Positions 36,385 through 43,783 of a DNA stretch of 64,000 nucleotides are shown piece after piece. The stretch spans positions 62,001-126,000 of the forward strand of contig NZ_JAPIVP010000017.1 in the NCBI RefSeq assembly GCF_026239555.1, read 5' to 3'. Source of the stretch: Pedobacter sp. PF22-3. Lineage in GTDB: Bacteria > Bacteroidota > Bacteroidia > Sphingobacteriales > Sphingobacteriaceae. The notes below the pieces were generated by a model. It was given only the letters and a program-made list of their open reading frames with translations. It was not told the DNA's origin and did no database searches. The position numbers were made by a program, and so were the translations under genes. Positions within the stretch are counted from its first letter, which is position 1, and every line of letters begins with the position of its first letter.

Positions 36385-37260
36385 ATGATAAAATCCATGA
36401 CAGGATACGGCTTAGCAACAGCCGATTATGCAAACGCAAAGTATAGTGTCGAAATCAAATCGCTCAACAGTAAATTCCTGGAGCTGAATTTAAAATATCC
36501 TAAAGCTTTTTCTGATAAAGAATTGATTCTGCGCAACATCTGTAGCAAAGATATCGAACGCGGAAAGGTAAGTTTAAGCATCAATATAGAACGCACCAAT
36601 GGCGAAATTACAGGTGCCACCATTAATACCGCTTTATTGAGTCATTACTACCAGCAGCTTGTTGCTGTTAACAACGAACTAGGTGCAGACAGCAGTAATT
36701 TACTCCAAACAGCCTTAACCTTTCCGGATGTAATTAGTTATAAGGAAGAAAGTGTTAGCGAAGATGAATGGAATCACCTTTACCAGATTTTTACTGAAGC
36801 CCTGGCCAACTTTAACCAATTTAGGGAAGATGAAGGCGCTGTTTTAAAGGCGGATTTAGAACTGCGGATTAAAAATATCCTGTCGTACTTTAAATCGGTA
36901 GAAGAACTGGAACCTAAAAGAATTTCGGCCATCCGCGATAAATTTAACCAGTTTTTAGAAGATGCGGTGGGTAAGGTAAATATTGACCAAAACCGTTTTG
37001 AGCAGGAATTGATCTACTACATCGATAAAATTGATATTACTGAAGAAAAAACACGTTTAAAAAGCCATTGCGATTATTTCTTACAAACTTTAGCAAGCAA
37101 AGAAGCAAACGGTAAAAAAATGGGTTTCATTTCGCAGGAAATAGGAAGAGAAATTAATACCATGGGTGCAAAAGCGAACGATGCGCAGATGCAGCAATTT
37201 GTGGTAGGAATGAAAGAAGAATTAGAAAAAATAAAAGAACAGTTACTGAATGTGTTGTAG
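36385..37260 (+). CDS. yicC: YicC/YloC-family endoribonuclease
   Basis: 291 residues from the ATG at 36385. N-terminal MIKSMTGYGLA and VEIKSLNSKFLELNLKYP are diagnostic. The DUF1732-type C terminus has DKIDITEEKTRLKSHCDYF and SQEIGREINTMGAKANDAQMQQFVVGMKEELEKIKEQLLNV. YicC proteins are hexameric endoribonucleases; the cellular role in this phylum is unproven. gmk follows 60 bases later, a widespread pairing. Confidence 0.92.
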   Translation: MIKSMTGYGLATADYANAKYSVEIKSLNSKFLELNLKYPKAFSDKELILRNICSKDIERGKVSLSINIERTNGEITGATINTALLSHYYQQLVAVNNELGADSSNLLQTALTFPDVISYKEESVSEDEWNHLYQIFTEALANFNQFREDEGAVLKADLELRIKNILSYFKSVEELEPKRISAIRDKFNQFLEDAVGKVNIDQNRFEQELIYYIDKIDITEEKTRLKSHCDYFLQTLASKEANGKKMGFISQEIGREINTMGAKANDAQMQQFVVGMKEELEKIKEQLLNVL

Positions 37261-37291
37261 CGTTAGGCGGAAAGCGATAAGCGCTTAACGC
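37260..37291. repeat. inverted repeat between yicC and gmk
   Basis: GCGTTAGGCG and CGCTTAACGC pair with one mismatch over a 12-base loop. There is no T-run, so read-through to gmk is expected. Confidence 0.5.
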
Positions 37292-37320
37292 CAGACGCCA
37301 ATCGCAAAACTTTTAAAAGC

Positions 37321-37887
37321 ATGCAAGGCAAATTAATCATATTTTCAGCACCATCAGGAGCAGGTAAAACCACCATAGTACATCATTTATTAAAGAAGTT
37401 CCCTGATCTGAGCTTTTCTATTTCTGCAACTACCCGCGAATTGAGAGGAGATGAAACGCATGAAAACGATTACTATTTTATTACAAAGGAAGAATTTTTA
37501 CACAAAGTTGCCCGTCAGGAGTTTGTAGAGTTTGAAGAAGTTTATAACGGCACCTTTTATGGCACTTTGCGCTCAGAAATAGAACGCATCTGGAATGAAG
37601 GTAAACACGTTATTTTCGATATCGATGTTGAAGGCGGCATCCGTTTAAAAAGAAAATACGAGGAAGATGCATTGGCTATTTTTGTTCAACCACCCTCATT
37701 AGATGTTTTAAAGGAACGTTTAAGCGGTCGTGGAACAGATAGTCAGGAAAAATTACAAGAACGTTTTATTAAAGCTGAAAAAGAATTGCTTTATGCAGAT
37801 AAGTTTGATGTGATCTTAAAAAATTATGATCTGGCTACTGCTTGTGCAGAAGCAGAGCAGTTGGTAGGGGATTTTTTGAAAAAATAG
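37321..37887 (+). CDS. gmk: guanylate kinase
   Basis: 188 residues. P-loop FSAPSGAGKTTIVHHL at about residues 7-22. The GMP-binding ATTRELRGDETHENDYYF and EVYNGTFYGT, the Walker-B-like HVIFDIDVEGG, and the lid SGRGTDSQEKLQERF are all in place. It phosphorylates GMP or dGMP with ATP. Confidence 0.96.
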   Translation: MQGKLIIFSAPSGAGKTTIVHHLLKKFPDLSFSISATTRELRGDETHENDYYFITKEEFLHKVARQEFVEFEEVYNGTFYGTLRSEIERIWNEGKHVIFDIDVEGGIRLKRKYEEDALAIFVQPPSLDVLKERLSGRGTDSQEKLQERFIKAEKELLYADKFDVILKNYDLATACAEAEQLVGDFLKK

Positions 37888-37911
37888 TTTTATTAGGCGC
37901 GCAGAAATTTC

Positions 37912-37919
37912 TATATTTG
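37912..37919 (+). promoter_or_regulatory. -7 box TATATTTG adjoining the antitoxin ATG
   Basis: TATATTTG is followed by ATTG and the ATG at 37924. It gives the toxin-antitoxin pair its own promoter, separate from gmk. Confidence 0.55.
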
Positions 37920-37923
37920 ATTG

Positions 37924-38127
37924 ATGACTGATATTCAATTATATAGCCAAATATCTTCATTGCCTTCAGATTTGAAGAAGCAAGTGTCTGATTTTGTCTC
38001 ATCTCTGAAGAAAAAATCGAAAGCGAGTAAAAAACTGAAAGAAAGGCAATTTGGTTATGCCAAAGATTTTTTTAAAATGTCTGCCGATTTTGATAAGCCA
38101 TTAGAAGACTTTAAAGATTACATGTAA
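37924..38127 (+). CDS. DUF2281-type antitoxin
   Basis: 67 residues from the ATG at 37924. It has the short pattern QLYSQISSLPSDLKKQVSDFVSSLKKK followed by FGYAKDFFKMSADFDKPLEDFKDYM, which is the DUF2281 layout: helical N-terminal half, then a conserved tail ending in DPLxDFxDYM. Members pair with PIN-domain toxins. Its stop codon overlaps the toxin ATG by one base, implying translational coupling. It is predicted to neutralise the toxin and repress the pair. Confidence 0.85.
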   Translation: MTDIQLYSQISSLPSDLKKQVSDFVSSLKKKSKASKKLKERQFGYAKDFFKMSADFDKPLEDFKDYM

Positions 38128-38510
38128 TGCAGCTTCTGTTAGATACGCATACATTTATCTGGTTCATAAATGGAGATTCATCTTTGCCAAAGAAGATAAT
38201 TGATGAAATCAAAAACCTAAAAAATGAATGTTTTATCAGTATTGCAAGCATTTGGGAAATTGCGATAAAATGTAAATTAAACAAGCTTTCTTTAAATGCA
38301 GACTTTGATAAAATTTTAGACTTTTTAGATCAGAATCAAATAGAAATATTACCAATCTCATTCAACCATATTATTAAACTGAATGAATTAGATTTCCATC
38401 ATCGCGACCCTTTTGATCGAATTCTAATTGCTCAAGGCATCTCGGAAAATTTAACTATTTTAACAAAGGACCAAAACTTTAGCTTTTATGAGACTAAAAT
38501 ATATTGGTAA
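38127..38510 (+). CDS. PIN-domain toxin (VapC-like)
   Basis: 127 residues. LLLDTHTFIWFINGD gives the first active-site Asp, SIASIWEIAIK the Glu, and DFHHRDPFDRILIAQ the third acidic cluster with a further Asp. The final TILTKDQNF is the usual PIN end. PIN toxins are Mg2+-dependent RNases that cleave tRNA or rRNA in VapC systems. It overlaps the antitoxin stop by one base; a family C repeat follows. Confidence 0.9.
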   Translation: MQLLLDTHTFIWFINGDSSLPKKIIDEIKNLKNECFISIASIWEIAIKCKLNKLSLNADFDKILDFLDQNQIEILPISFNHIIKLNELDFHHRDPFDRILIAQGISENLTILTKDQNFSFYETKIYW

Positions 38511-38530
38511 ACTAATCATCTAATAAATCC

Positions 38531-38628
38531 GTCATTGCGAACCATAGCAGCGGAAAAAGAGGACAAGGGTGAAGCAATCTAATCAGTGATTAGATTGCTT
38601 CGGCTCACTGAATCAGCCTCGCAATGAC
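38531..38628. repeat. hairpin repeat, family C (GTCATTGCGA type)
   Basis: GTCATTGCGA at the left pairs with TCGCAATGAC at the right. An inner perfect stem, GAAGCAATCTAATCA and TGATTAGATTGCTTC, surrounds the centre. It resembles the GTCATTGCGA...GAAGCAATCT repeats I recall from Bacteroidota genomes. Confidence 0.75.
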
Positions 38629-38654
38629 GATTACAAATACTGAAAACCATAAAC

Positions 38655-39230
38655 ATGAAAACCGGTCTTTTCTTCGGTTCGTATAATCCAATCCATACCG
38701 GACATTTAATTATTGCAAATTATATGGCTAACCATACCGAACTGGATGAAGTATGGCTGGTGGTTTCTCCACATAATCCTTTAAAGGATAAAAGTGGTTT
38801 AACCAATATGTATGATCGTTTGGAAATGGCCAAATTGGCTACCGAAAATGCAGCGCATATCCGCGTGAGTAATATCGAATTTGCATTGCCACAGCCTTCA
38901 TATACCATTGATACCTTAACCTATCTCCACGAAAAATATCCTGAAAAGGAATTTGTACTGATCATGGGTGCTGATAACCTCGTTTCTTTTAAAAAATGGA
39001 AGAACTACGAGGTGCTGTTAAAAAACTATCAGATTTATGTGTATCCTCGTCCCGGAGCAAATGTGAGCGATTGGGAAAATCATCCCTCCATTACCTTTAC
39101 CAATACACCTTTAATGGAAATATCCTCCACTTTTATACGGAAGGCTATTAAAGAGAAAAAAAATGTTCAGTTTTTCCTGCCCGATAATGTAATTGACTTT
39201 ATTGAAGGCAAAGGGATGTACCGATCTTAA
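38655..39230 (+). CDS. nadD: nicotinate-nucleotide adenylyltransferase
   Basis: 191 residues. The nucleotidyltransferase motif GLFFGSYNPIHTGHL (HxGH) is at residues 4-18. SPHNPLKDKSGL and the C-terminal ISSTFIRKAIKE (ISSTxIR) complete the site. It adenylates nicotinate mononucleotide in NAD biosynthesis. A pnuC gene for another NAD-precursor route lies later in the window but is not linked. Confidence 0.95.
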   Translation: MKTGLFFGSYNPIHTGHLIIANYMANHTELDEVWLVVSPHNPLKDKSGLTNMYDRLEMAKLATENAAHIRVSNIEFALPQPSYTIDTLTYLHEKYPEKEFVLIMGADNLVSFKKWKNYEVLLKNYQIYVYPRPGANVSDWENHPSITFTNTPLMEISSTFIRKAIKEKKNVQFFLPDNVIDFIEGKGMYRS

Positions 39231-39337
39231 TTTGCAATATTTTTAAAACTTAGGGTATTAAATCGATTACTTGGACGGGTTTTTGTTCAATACGGCTTTG
39301 GTTTATTAATTTAGCGGACCTGATACAATAAAAACAA

Positions 39338-41038
39338 GTGAAAAAAAATCTTTTTATACTCATTGCCCTATGTGGAGCTGCATTTTCGGGCAGCGCACAA
39401 CAAAAATCCTATTTAGAAATGTTAGCCAATCAACCCAAATGGGTCGATTCTGTTTTTAATAAACTAAACCGTAGAGAGCGTATTGCGCAGATGTTCTTCG
39501 TTAGGGCACATACCAATCTGGGTAAAAAATATACCGATTCGGTTGGCGAGGTGATTAAAAAAGAACAATTGGGCGGAGTAATTTTTTTTCAGGGTGGCCC
39601 TGGCCGACAGGTTGTAGCCACCAATGCCTATCAAAAACTGAGCAGAATACCACTTATTGTGGCTAATGATGGGGAATGGGGTTTGGGCATGCGTTTAGAC
39701 AGTACTATATCTTATCCCTATCAAATGACTTTGGGCGCCATCCAAAACAAGGAGTTATTATACAAAATGGGTTTGGAAGTGGCTAAAGATTACAAACGGA
39801 TGGGGATGCAGATGAACCTGGCTCCTGATGCAGATATTAACAATAATCCGAAAAACCCGGTAATTAACTATCGTTCGTTCGGCGAAAATAAATATAATGT
39901 GGCAAGTAAAGTCGCATCCTATATGAAGGGCATGCAAGACGGAGGTTTATTAACTACGCTGAAACACTTTCCTGGTCATGGCGATACAGATGTAGATTCG
40001 CATTACGATTTGCCGCAGCTTACTTTCTCTGCTGCACGTTTGGACACTTTAGAAATGTATCCATTCAAAGAATTGATTAAACAAGGCGCATCTGGGGTGA
40101 TGATTGCACATATGAACATTCCTTCTTTGGATAATACCCCAAATTTACCTTCAACGCTTTCCAAGCCAATTGTAACCGGCATTTTAAAGCAAAAATTAGG
40201 CTTTAAAGGCCTGATTATTTCGGATGCAATGGATATGAAAGGTGTGGTAAAATACTTTAAAAATGGCGAAGCTGATTTGATGGGAATTATTGCAGGTAAC
40301 GATATTATCGAACTTTCAGAAAACAGCGACAGAGCCATTAAATTGGTGCGTAAAGCGGTAAGAAATAATCGTGTAAGTATGGGCGAGATTGACCAAAGCG
40401 TGCGTAAAATATTAACCGCAAAGTATTGGGCCGGGCTGGCCAAGCGCGATACCATTGTTACCAAAGGTATTATTGCGGGTGTTAACCGCAACAACAGCAA
40501 TGCATTAGTGCAGGAGTTGGCCAATGCATCGGTAACTTTGCTCAAGGGTAAAGATCATATTAAACGTCTTATACCGATCAGAAGAACAGCGATAATCAGT
40601 ATTGGCGTATCTTCCGTAACTACTTTCCAAAAAGAAATCTCGAAAGGTTATTACAACTCTGTTTATTATGTGTTGGATAAAGATGCAAGTGCCACACAAA
40701 TTTCAAACATAGCACGTGAAATCAGCGCATTTGATCAGGTAATTGTAGGCATTCATGATAGCAGATCAAGACCGGCTAATAACATGCCACTGAATGCAGG
40801 TGTGAAGAATTTTATTAAAGAATTATCAACTAAGAATGCTGTTTTTGCCTTGTTTGCAAATCCATATAACCTGGCAACCTTATCGGGATTAGAAAATAGC
40901 AAAGGTTTATTGGTAGCCTATCAAAAAGAAGATTTTATGCAGATTTCGGCTGCTGCTGTAATTAACAACCGCCTGGTACCTACAGGTAAGTTACCAGTGA
41001 GCGTGGCTCCGTTTTATAAATTTGGGGATGGTCTTTAG
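39338..41038 (+). CDS. GH3-family beta-N-acetylhexosaminidase-like protein lacking the usual C-terminal domain
   Basis: 566 residues with a GTG start and a signal peptide (LFILIALCGAAFSGSAQ). The GH3 barrel carries the NagZ-type motif TTLKHFPGHGDTDVDSHYDLP at about residues 208-228 and the nucleophile region GLIISDAMDMKG. The second alpha/beta domain runs to LVAYQKEDFMQISAAAVINNRLVPTGKLPVSVAPFYKFGDGL. In many Bacteroidota relatives this is followed by a beta-lactamase-fold domain of about 400 residues; here the protein ends. Probably trims peptidoglycan amino sugars. The absence of the second domain is comparison from memory. Confidence 0.88.
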   Translation: MKKNLFILIALCGAAFSGSAQQKSYLEMLANQPKWVDSVFNKLNRRERIAQMFFVRAHTNLGKKYTDSVGEVIKKEQLGGVIFFQGGPGRQVVATNAYQKLSRIPLIVANDGEWGLGMRLDSTISYPYQMTLGAIQNKELLYKMGLEVAKDYKRMGMQMNLAPDADINNNPKNPVINYRSFGENKYNVASKVASYMKGMQDGGLLTTLKHFPGHGDTDVDSHYDLPQLTFSAARLDTLEMYPFKELIKQGASGVMIAHMNIPSLDNTPNLPSTLSKPIVTGILKQKLGFKGLIISDAMDMKGVVKYFKNGEADLMGIIAGNDIIELSENSDRAIKLVRKAVRNNRVSMGEIDQSVRKILTAKYWAGLAKRDTIVTKGIIAGVNRNNSNALVQELANASVTLLKGKDHIKRLIPIRRTAIISIGVSSVTTFQKEISKGYYNSVYYVLDKDASATQISNIAREISAFDQVIVGIHDSRSRPANNMPLNAGVKNFIKELSTKNAVFALFANPYNLATLSGLENSKGLLVAYQKEDFMQISAAAVINNRLVPTGKLPVSVAPFYKFGDGL

Positions 41039-41051
41039 CCCTTTCCGATTT

Positions 41052-41079
41052 GTCATTCTGAGCGCAGCGAAGAATCTTT
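41052..41079. repeat. repeat, family A, partial
   Basis: GTCATTCTGAGCGCAGCGAA followed by GAATCTTT, close to the GTCATTCTGAGC copy at 42872 and to the arm at 4237-4313. Confidence 0.65.
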
Positions 41080-41163
41080 GGAAGCCTCAGTCTTTTCACC
41101 TTTAAGCTTTTCCCAAAACAATTTCACTACCAAAACGATTATCTAATATAAAATCTTAAAGTT

Positions 41164-41373
41164 ATGATAGATCCAGAAGACGACAATTATTCGAACGATC
41201 CTAACGATGCTTTACGCAGAGAGGATGATGTAGAAAATATCAATGAAATTAGTGGTGATGATACCAGTATCGAACACGATAAAGATCTGCTGGAGCAAGC
41301 CGATGAAGCTTCAAGAGCTTCTTATGAGTTAAACCTTGATGATGAGGTAGACGAAGACGAATTAGACGATTAA
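41164..41373 (+). CDS. small acidic protein, unrecognised
   Basis: 69 residues, very rich in Asp, Glu and Asn (starts MIDPEDDNYSNDPNDALRRE and ends LNLDDEVDEDELDD). No hydrophobic segment, so cytoplasmic. It is supported by a clean start and by a hairpin directly after its stop. Similar short acidic proteins occur in this group, but I know of no function. Confidence 0.65.
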   Translation: MIDPEDDNYSNDPNDALRREDDVENINEISGDDTSIEHDKDLLEQADEASRASYELNLDDEVDEDELDD

Positions 41374-41413
41374 AAAGAAAGCCTTTCAGATTTAAAAATC
41401 GAAAGGCTTTCTT
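41372..41413. terminator. bidirectional terminator
   Basis: AAGAAAGCCTTTC and GAAAGGCTTTCTT form a perfect 13-bp stem. A T-run follows on the minus strand and a weaker T-rich stretch on the plus strand. It lies between the acidic-protein gene and the thioredoxin-fold gene. Confidence 0.85.
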
Positions 41414-41464
41414 AATTAGATTTTGCGGTTCGGCCTTAAACCTCACGCCCTCTACCTTAAGCCT

Positions 41465-41998
41465 CTATTTAGCTTTCGTTTTATAAGTCTCAGGATCAAC
41501 AGCCGCTTTTGTCCACCCTTTTAAAAATGAGGTAATCTTCTTTACATCATGTCCAACTTTCTTTTTACCGTTAGCGCCAACTTCTTCTGTTTCTAAATAA
41601 GAAGAATTTTCAATGTGCAATACTTTCCCTTTTCCATCCAAAACTAAAAACACAGGAAAGCCAAAGCGTTGAGGATAGCCTAAACCAGCCAGAACACTTT
41701 CGTTTTTATTTTCAGGACTATAATTAACCAAAACAGTTTCGAAATTATCGTTGATGTATTTTTTTAAGGTAGCCGTACTATCAACCAAATTATGGAAAGC
41801 AATACACCAGGTGCACCAGTTACCGCCAACCTGTAACAGCACATGTTTATTTTCTTTGGCTGCTTTTGCAACCGCAGCAGCGATATCTGCTTTAGCATCT
41901 GCCTGTGGATTATAAATATGAACGGCTTCTTTTTTTGCCTGGCTAAAAGCCGCAGTAGAAATCAATAAAGCAGTTAATAAAATGACTAATTTTTTCAT
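41465..41998 (-). CDS. exported thioredoxin-fold protein
   Basis: 177 residues from the ATG at 41998; a longer frame begins at 42019, but the signal peptide MKKLVILLTALLISTAAFSQ begins here. The redox motif is in LQVGGNWCTWCIAFH (WCTWC) at about residues 55-69, followed by the cis-Pro segment RFGFPVFLVLDGKGK. It belongs to the periplasmic thioredoxin-like proteins with a DUF255-type start and probably reduces or isomerises disulfides. A TACATTTG box lies 18 bases upstream. Confidence 0.87.
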   Translation of the reverse strand: MKKLVILLTALLISTAAFSQAKKEAVHIYNPQADAKADIAAAVAKAAKENKHVLLQVGGNWCTWCIAFHNLVDSTATLKKYINDNFETVLVNYSPENKNESVLAGLGYPQRFGFPVFLVLDGKGKVLHIENSSYLETEEVGANGKKKVGHDVKKITSFLKGWTKAAVDPETYKTKAK

Positions 41999-42016
41999 CT
42001 GTTTTAAAATAATATT

Positions 42017-42024
42017 CAAATGTA
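42017..42024 (-). promoter_or_regulatory. -7 box TACATTTG for the thioredoxin-fold gene
   Basis: TAnnTTTG match on the minus strand with an 18-base leader to the ATG at 41998. Confidence 0.5.
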
Positions 42025-42080
42025 GTAAAGTCTAGTATTATTGTAGATTATTCGCAAATTCTTTACAGATTAGAAACATT

Positions 42081-42113
42081 CATTGGTCATTGGTCATTGG
42101 TCATTGGTCATTA
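42081..42113. repeat. four tandem CATTGGT heptamers
   Basis: CATTGGT repeats four times without change, followed by CATTA. It lies between the divergent thioredoxin-fold gene and the TatD hydrolase gene. Confidence 0.9.
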
Positions 42114-42195
42114 ATAGAACTTGTTTTTATCGAAAGGTTTAAATTCATTTGCATTTTTCCATTGTCCCTTTTACATCGCCCATTTTACATTTAAC

Positions 42196-42203
42196 TATCT
42201 TTG
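42196..42203 (+). promoter_or_regulatory. -7 box TATCTTTG for the TatD-family gene
   Basis: TATCTTTG is followed by seven bases and then the ATG at 42211. It decides against the longer in-frame start at 42121. Confidence 0.6.
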
Positions 42204-42210
42204 TATAGAA

Positions 42211-42867
42211 ATGGATTTCTTAGATATACATACCCATAAAGTTGCCACCCAAAATGGGGTTATCAGCATTCAGAGTCTGTCGTTAACCCATGATATCTTT
42301 TTGGCAATGCCTAAAACCAAGCCCATTTCTGTTGGCTTGCATCCCTGGTTTGCCAAAATTGATCATCTCGATCTGCAGATGAAATATCTTAGTGTGGTAG
42401 CCAATCAAACAAATGTAAAACAGATTGGTGAATGCGGTTTAGATCGCCTGAGGGGCGAAAATCTGGATAATCAACTTATAATTTTAGAAAAACAGATCGA
42501 ATTAGCAGAAAGAATCAATAAACCTTTGATTTTGCATTGCGTTAAATGTTTTGCTGAATTAATAGCGGTTAAAGACCGGTTAAAAGTTGAAGTACCGATG
42601 ATCATCCATGGCTTTAATAAAAATGAAGAACTGGGTAACCAGCTGTTGGATAAAGGATTTTTGCTTTCTTTCGGTCTAACCGCTTTAAAGGAAAACTCCG
42701 GTGCAGCAAAACTGATTCAAAGTACCAATAACTTTTTCCTGGAAACGGATGATGCTGATATTTCGATTGAGGAAATTTACCGGGCAGCAGCCATTTTAAA
42801 AAAATGTACTGTAGATGAACTTAAAGCACGTATTTTTACCGACTGGAATAAACTAAATTTAATATAG
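42211..42867 (+). CDS. TatD-family metal-dependent hydrolase
   Basis: 218 residues from the ATG at 42211. The first metal motif is FLDIHTH (HxH). ISVGLHPWFAK and IGECGLDRLRG supply the catalytic Glu region. Further His residues are in PLILHCVKCF and MIIHGFNKN, and the final Asp in FFLETDDADISIEEIYR. TatD proteins are deoxyribonucleases and related hydrolases. tcdA follows 46 bases later on the same strand. Confidence 0.9.
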   Translation: MDFLDIHTHKVATQNGVISIQSLSLTHDIFLAMPKTKPISVGLHPWFAKIDHLDLQMKYLSVVANQTNVKQIGECGLDRLRGENLDNQLIILEKQIELAERINKPLILHCVKCFAELIAVKDRLKVEVPMIIHGFNKNEELGNQLLDKGFLLSFGLTALKENSGAAKLIQSTNNFFLETDDADISIEEIYRAAAILKKCTVDELKARIFTDWNKLNLI

Positions 42868-42871
42868 CGCT

Positions 42872-42897
42872 GTCATTCTGAGCCTGTCGAAGAATAC
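42872..42897. repeat. repeat, family A, partial
   Basis: GTCATTCTGAGCCTGTCGAA then GAATACAG, in the gap between tatD-like and tcdA. Confidence 0.6.
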
Positions 42898-42913
42898 AGC
42901 TAAATACAAAAAT

Positions 42914-43705
42914 ATGTCTGATTTTAGCTGGCTTTCGCGCTCTGCCCTGCTTGTAGGTAATGATGGAATAGAAAAACTCCAATCGAAACATGTTCTCGTG
43001 ATCGGTTTGGGTGGCGTGGGTTCTTTTGCTGCCGAATTTATTTGCCGTTCAGGAATTGGAGAAATGACCATTGTTGATGGCGATGTAGTTGACCCAACCA
43101 ACCGGAACAGGCAGCTACCTGCTTTGGCAACCAATCATGGTGTTAGCAAAGCTGCAATTATGCAAGAACGTTTATTATCTATAAATCCCGAATTAAAACT
43201 GCACGTAGTAAATACCTTTCTTACGCCAGAGAAATGCAGGGAAATTTTAGAAGCTGATTTCGATTACATTATGGATTGCATTGATAGTGTAATGCCTAAA
43301 ATTACTTTGTTAGGAACGGCATTAGAAAAAAATATTCCAATTGTAAGTTCAATGGGTGCTGGTGGTAAAATGGATCCTACTCGTTTAAGAATTACGCTAC
43401 TGCCTGATACTTATCAATGTGTTTTTGCCAGTTATGTGCGTAAAAGGCTGAATAAGCTTGCCAATGCGGCAAAAATAAAAGCTGTTTTCTCCACCGAAGA
43501 AATGGATAAAAATTCCATGATTATGACTGATGGGAGCAACTTTAAACGCTCTGCTTATGGTACAGTCTCTTATTTGCCTGCTGCATTTGGTGGTGCATGT
43601 GCATCGGTGGTTATCCGCGATCTGCTCGGCCTTCCTATTGAAATGGCCGAACGGCCAGCAAGGATCAGCCACAAAACATTAGCCAAAAAGAAGAAAAAAC
43701 CGTAA
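42914..43705 (+). CDS. tcdA: tRNA threonylcarbamoyladenosine dehydratase
   Basis: 263 residues. E1-like adenylation domain: VIGLGGVGSFAAEFICRSG at about 30-48, TIVDGDVVDPTNRNRQ, the catalytic region DYIMDCIDSVMPKI, and KMDPTRLRITLLPDTYQCVFASYVRKRLN. The C terminus is Lys-rich. It uses ATP to cyclise t6A37 in ANN-decoding tRNAs. Length and motifs match TcdA rather than ThiF or MoeB (no paired Zn-binding CxxC). Confidence 0.93.
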   Translation: MSDFSWLSRSALLVGNDGIEKLQSKHVLVIGLGGVGSFAAEFICRSGIGEMTIVDGDVVDPTNRNRQLPALATNHGVSKAAIMQERLLSINPELKLHVVNTFLTPEKCREILEADFDYIMDCIDSVMPKITLLGTALEKNIPIVSSMGAGGKMDPTRLRITLLPDTYQCVFASYVRKRLNKLANAAKIKAVFSTEEMDKNSMIMTDGSNFKRSAYGTVSYLPAAFGGACASVVIRDLLGLPIEMAERPARISHKTLAKKKKKP

Positions 43706-43783
43706 ATGGGCGCGTTGTTGATATCATGATTTCGGAAAAATTTTAAATTGTTGTAAGTTTAAATTTCCGAGAGATATTACATT

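Noticed and set aside
40003-40545. 180-codon frame opposite the GH3 gene
   Set aside because: Antisense shadow of a motif-verified coding region.
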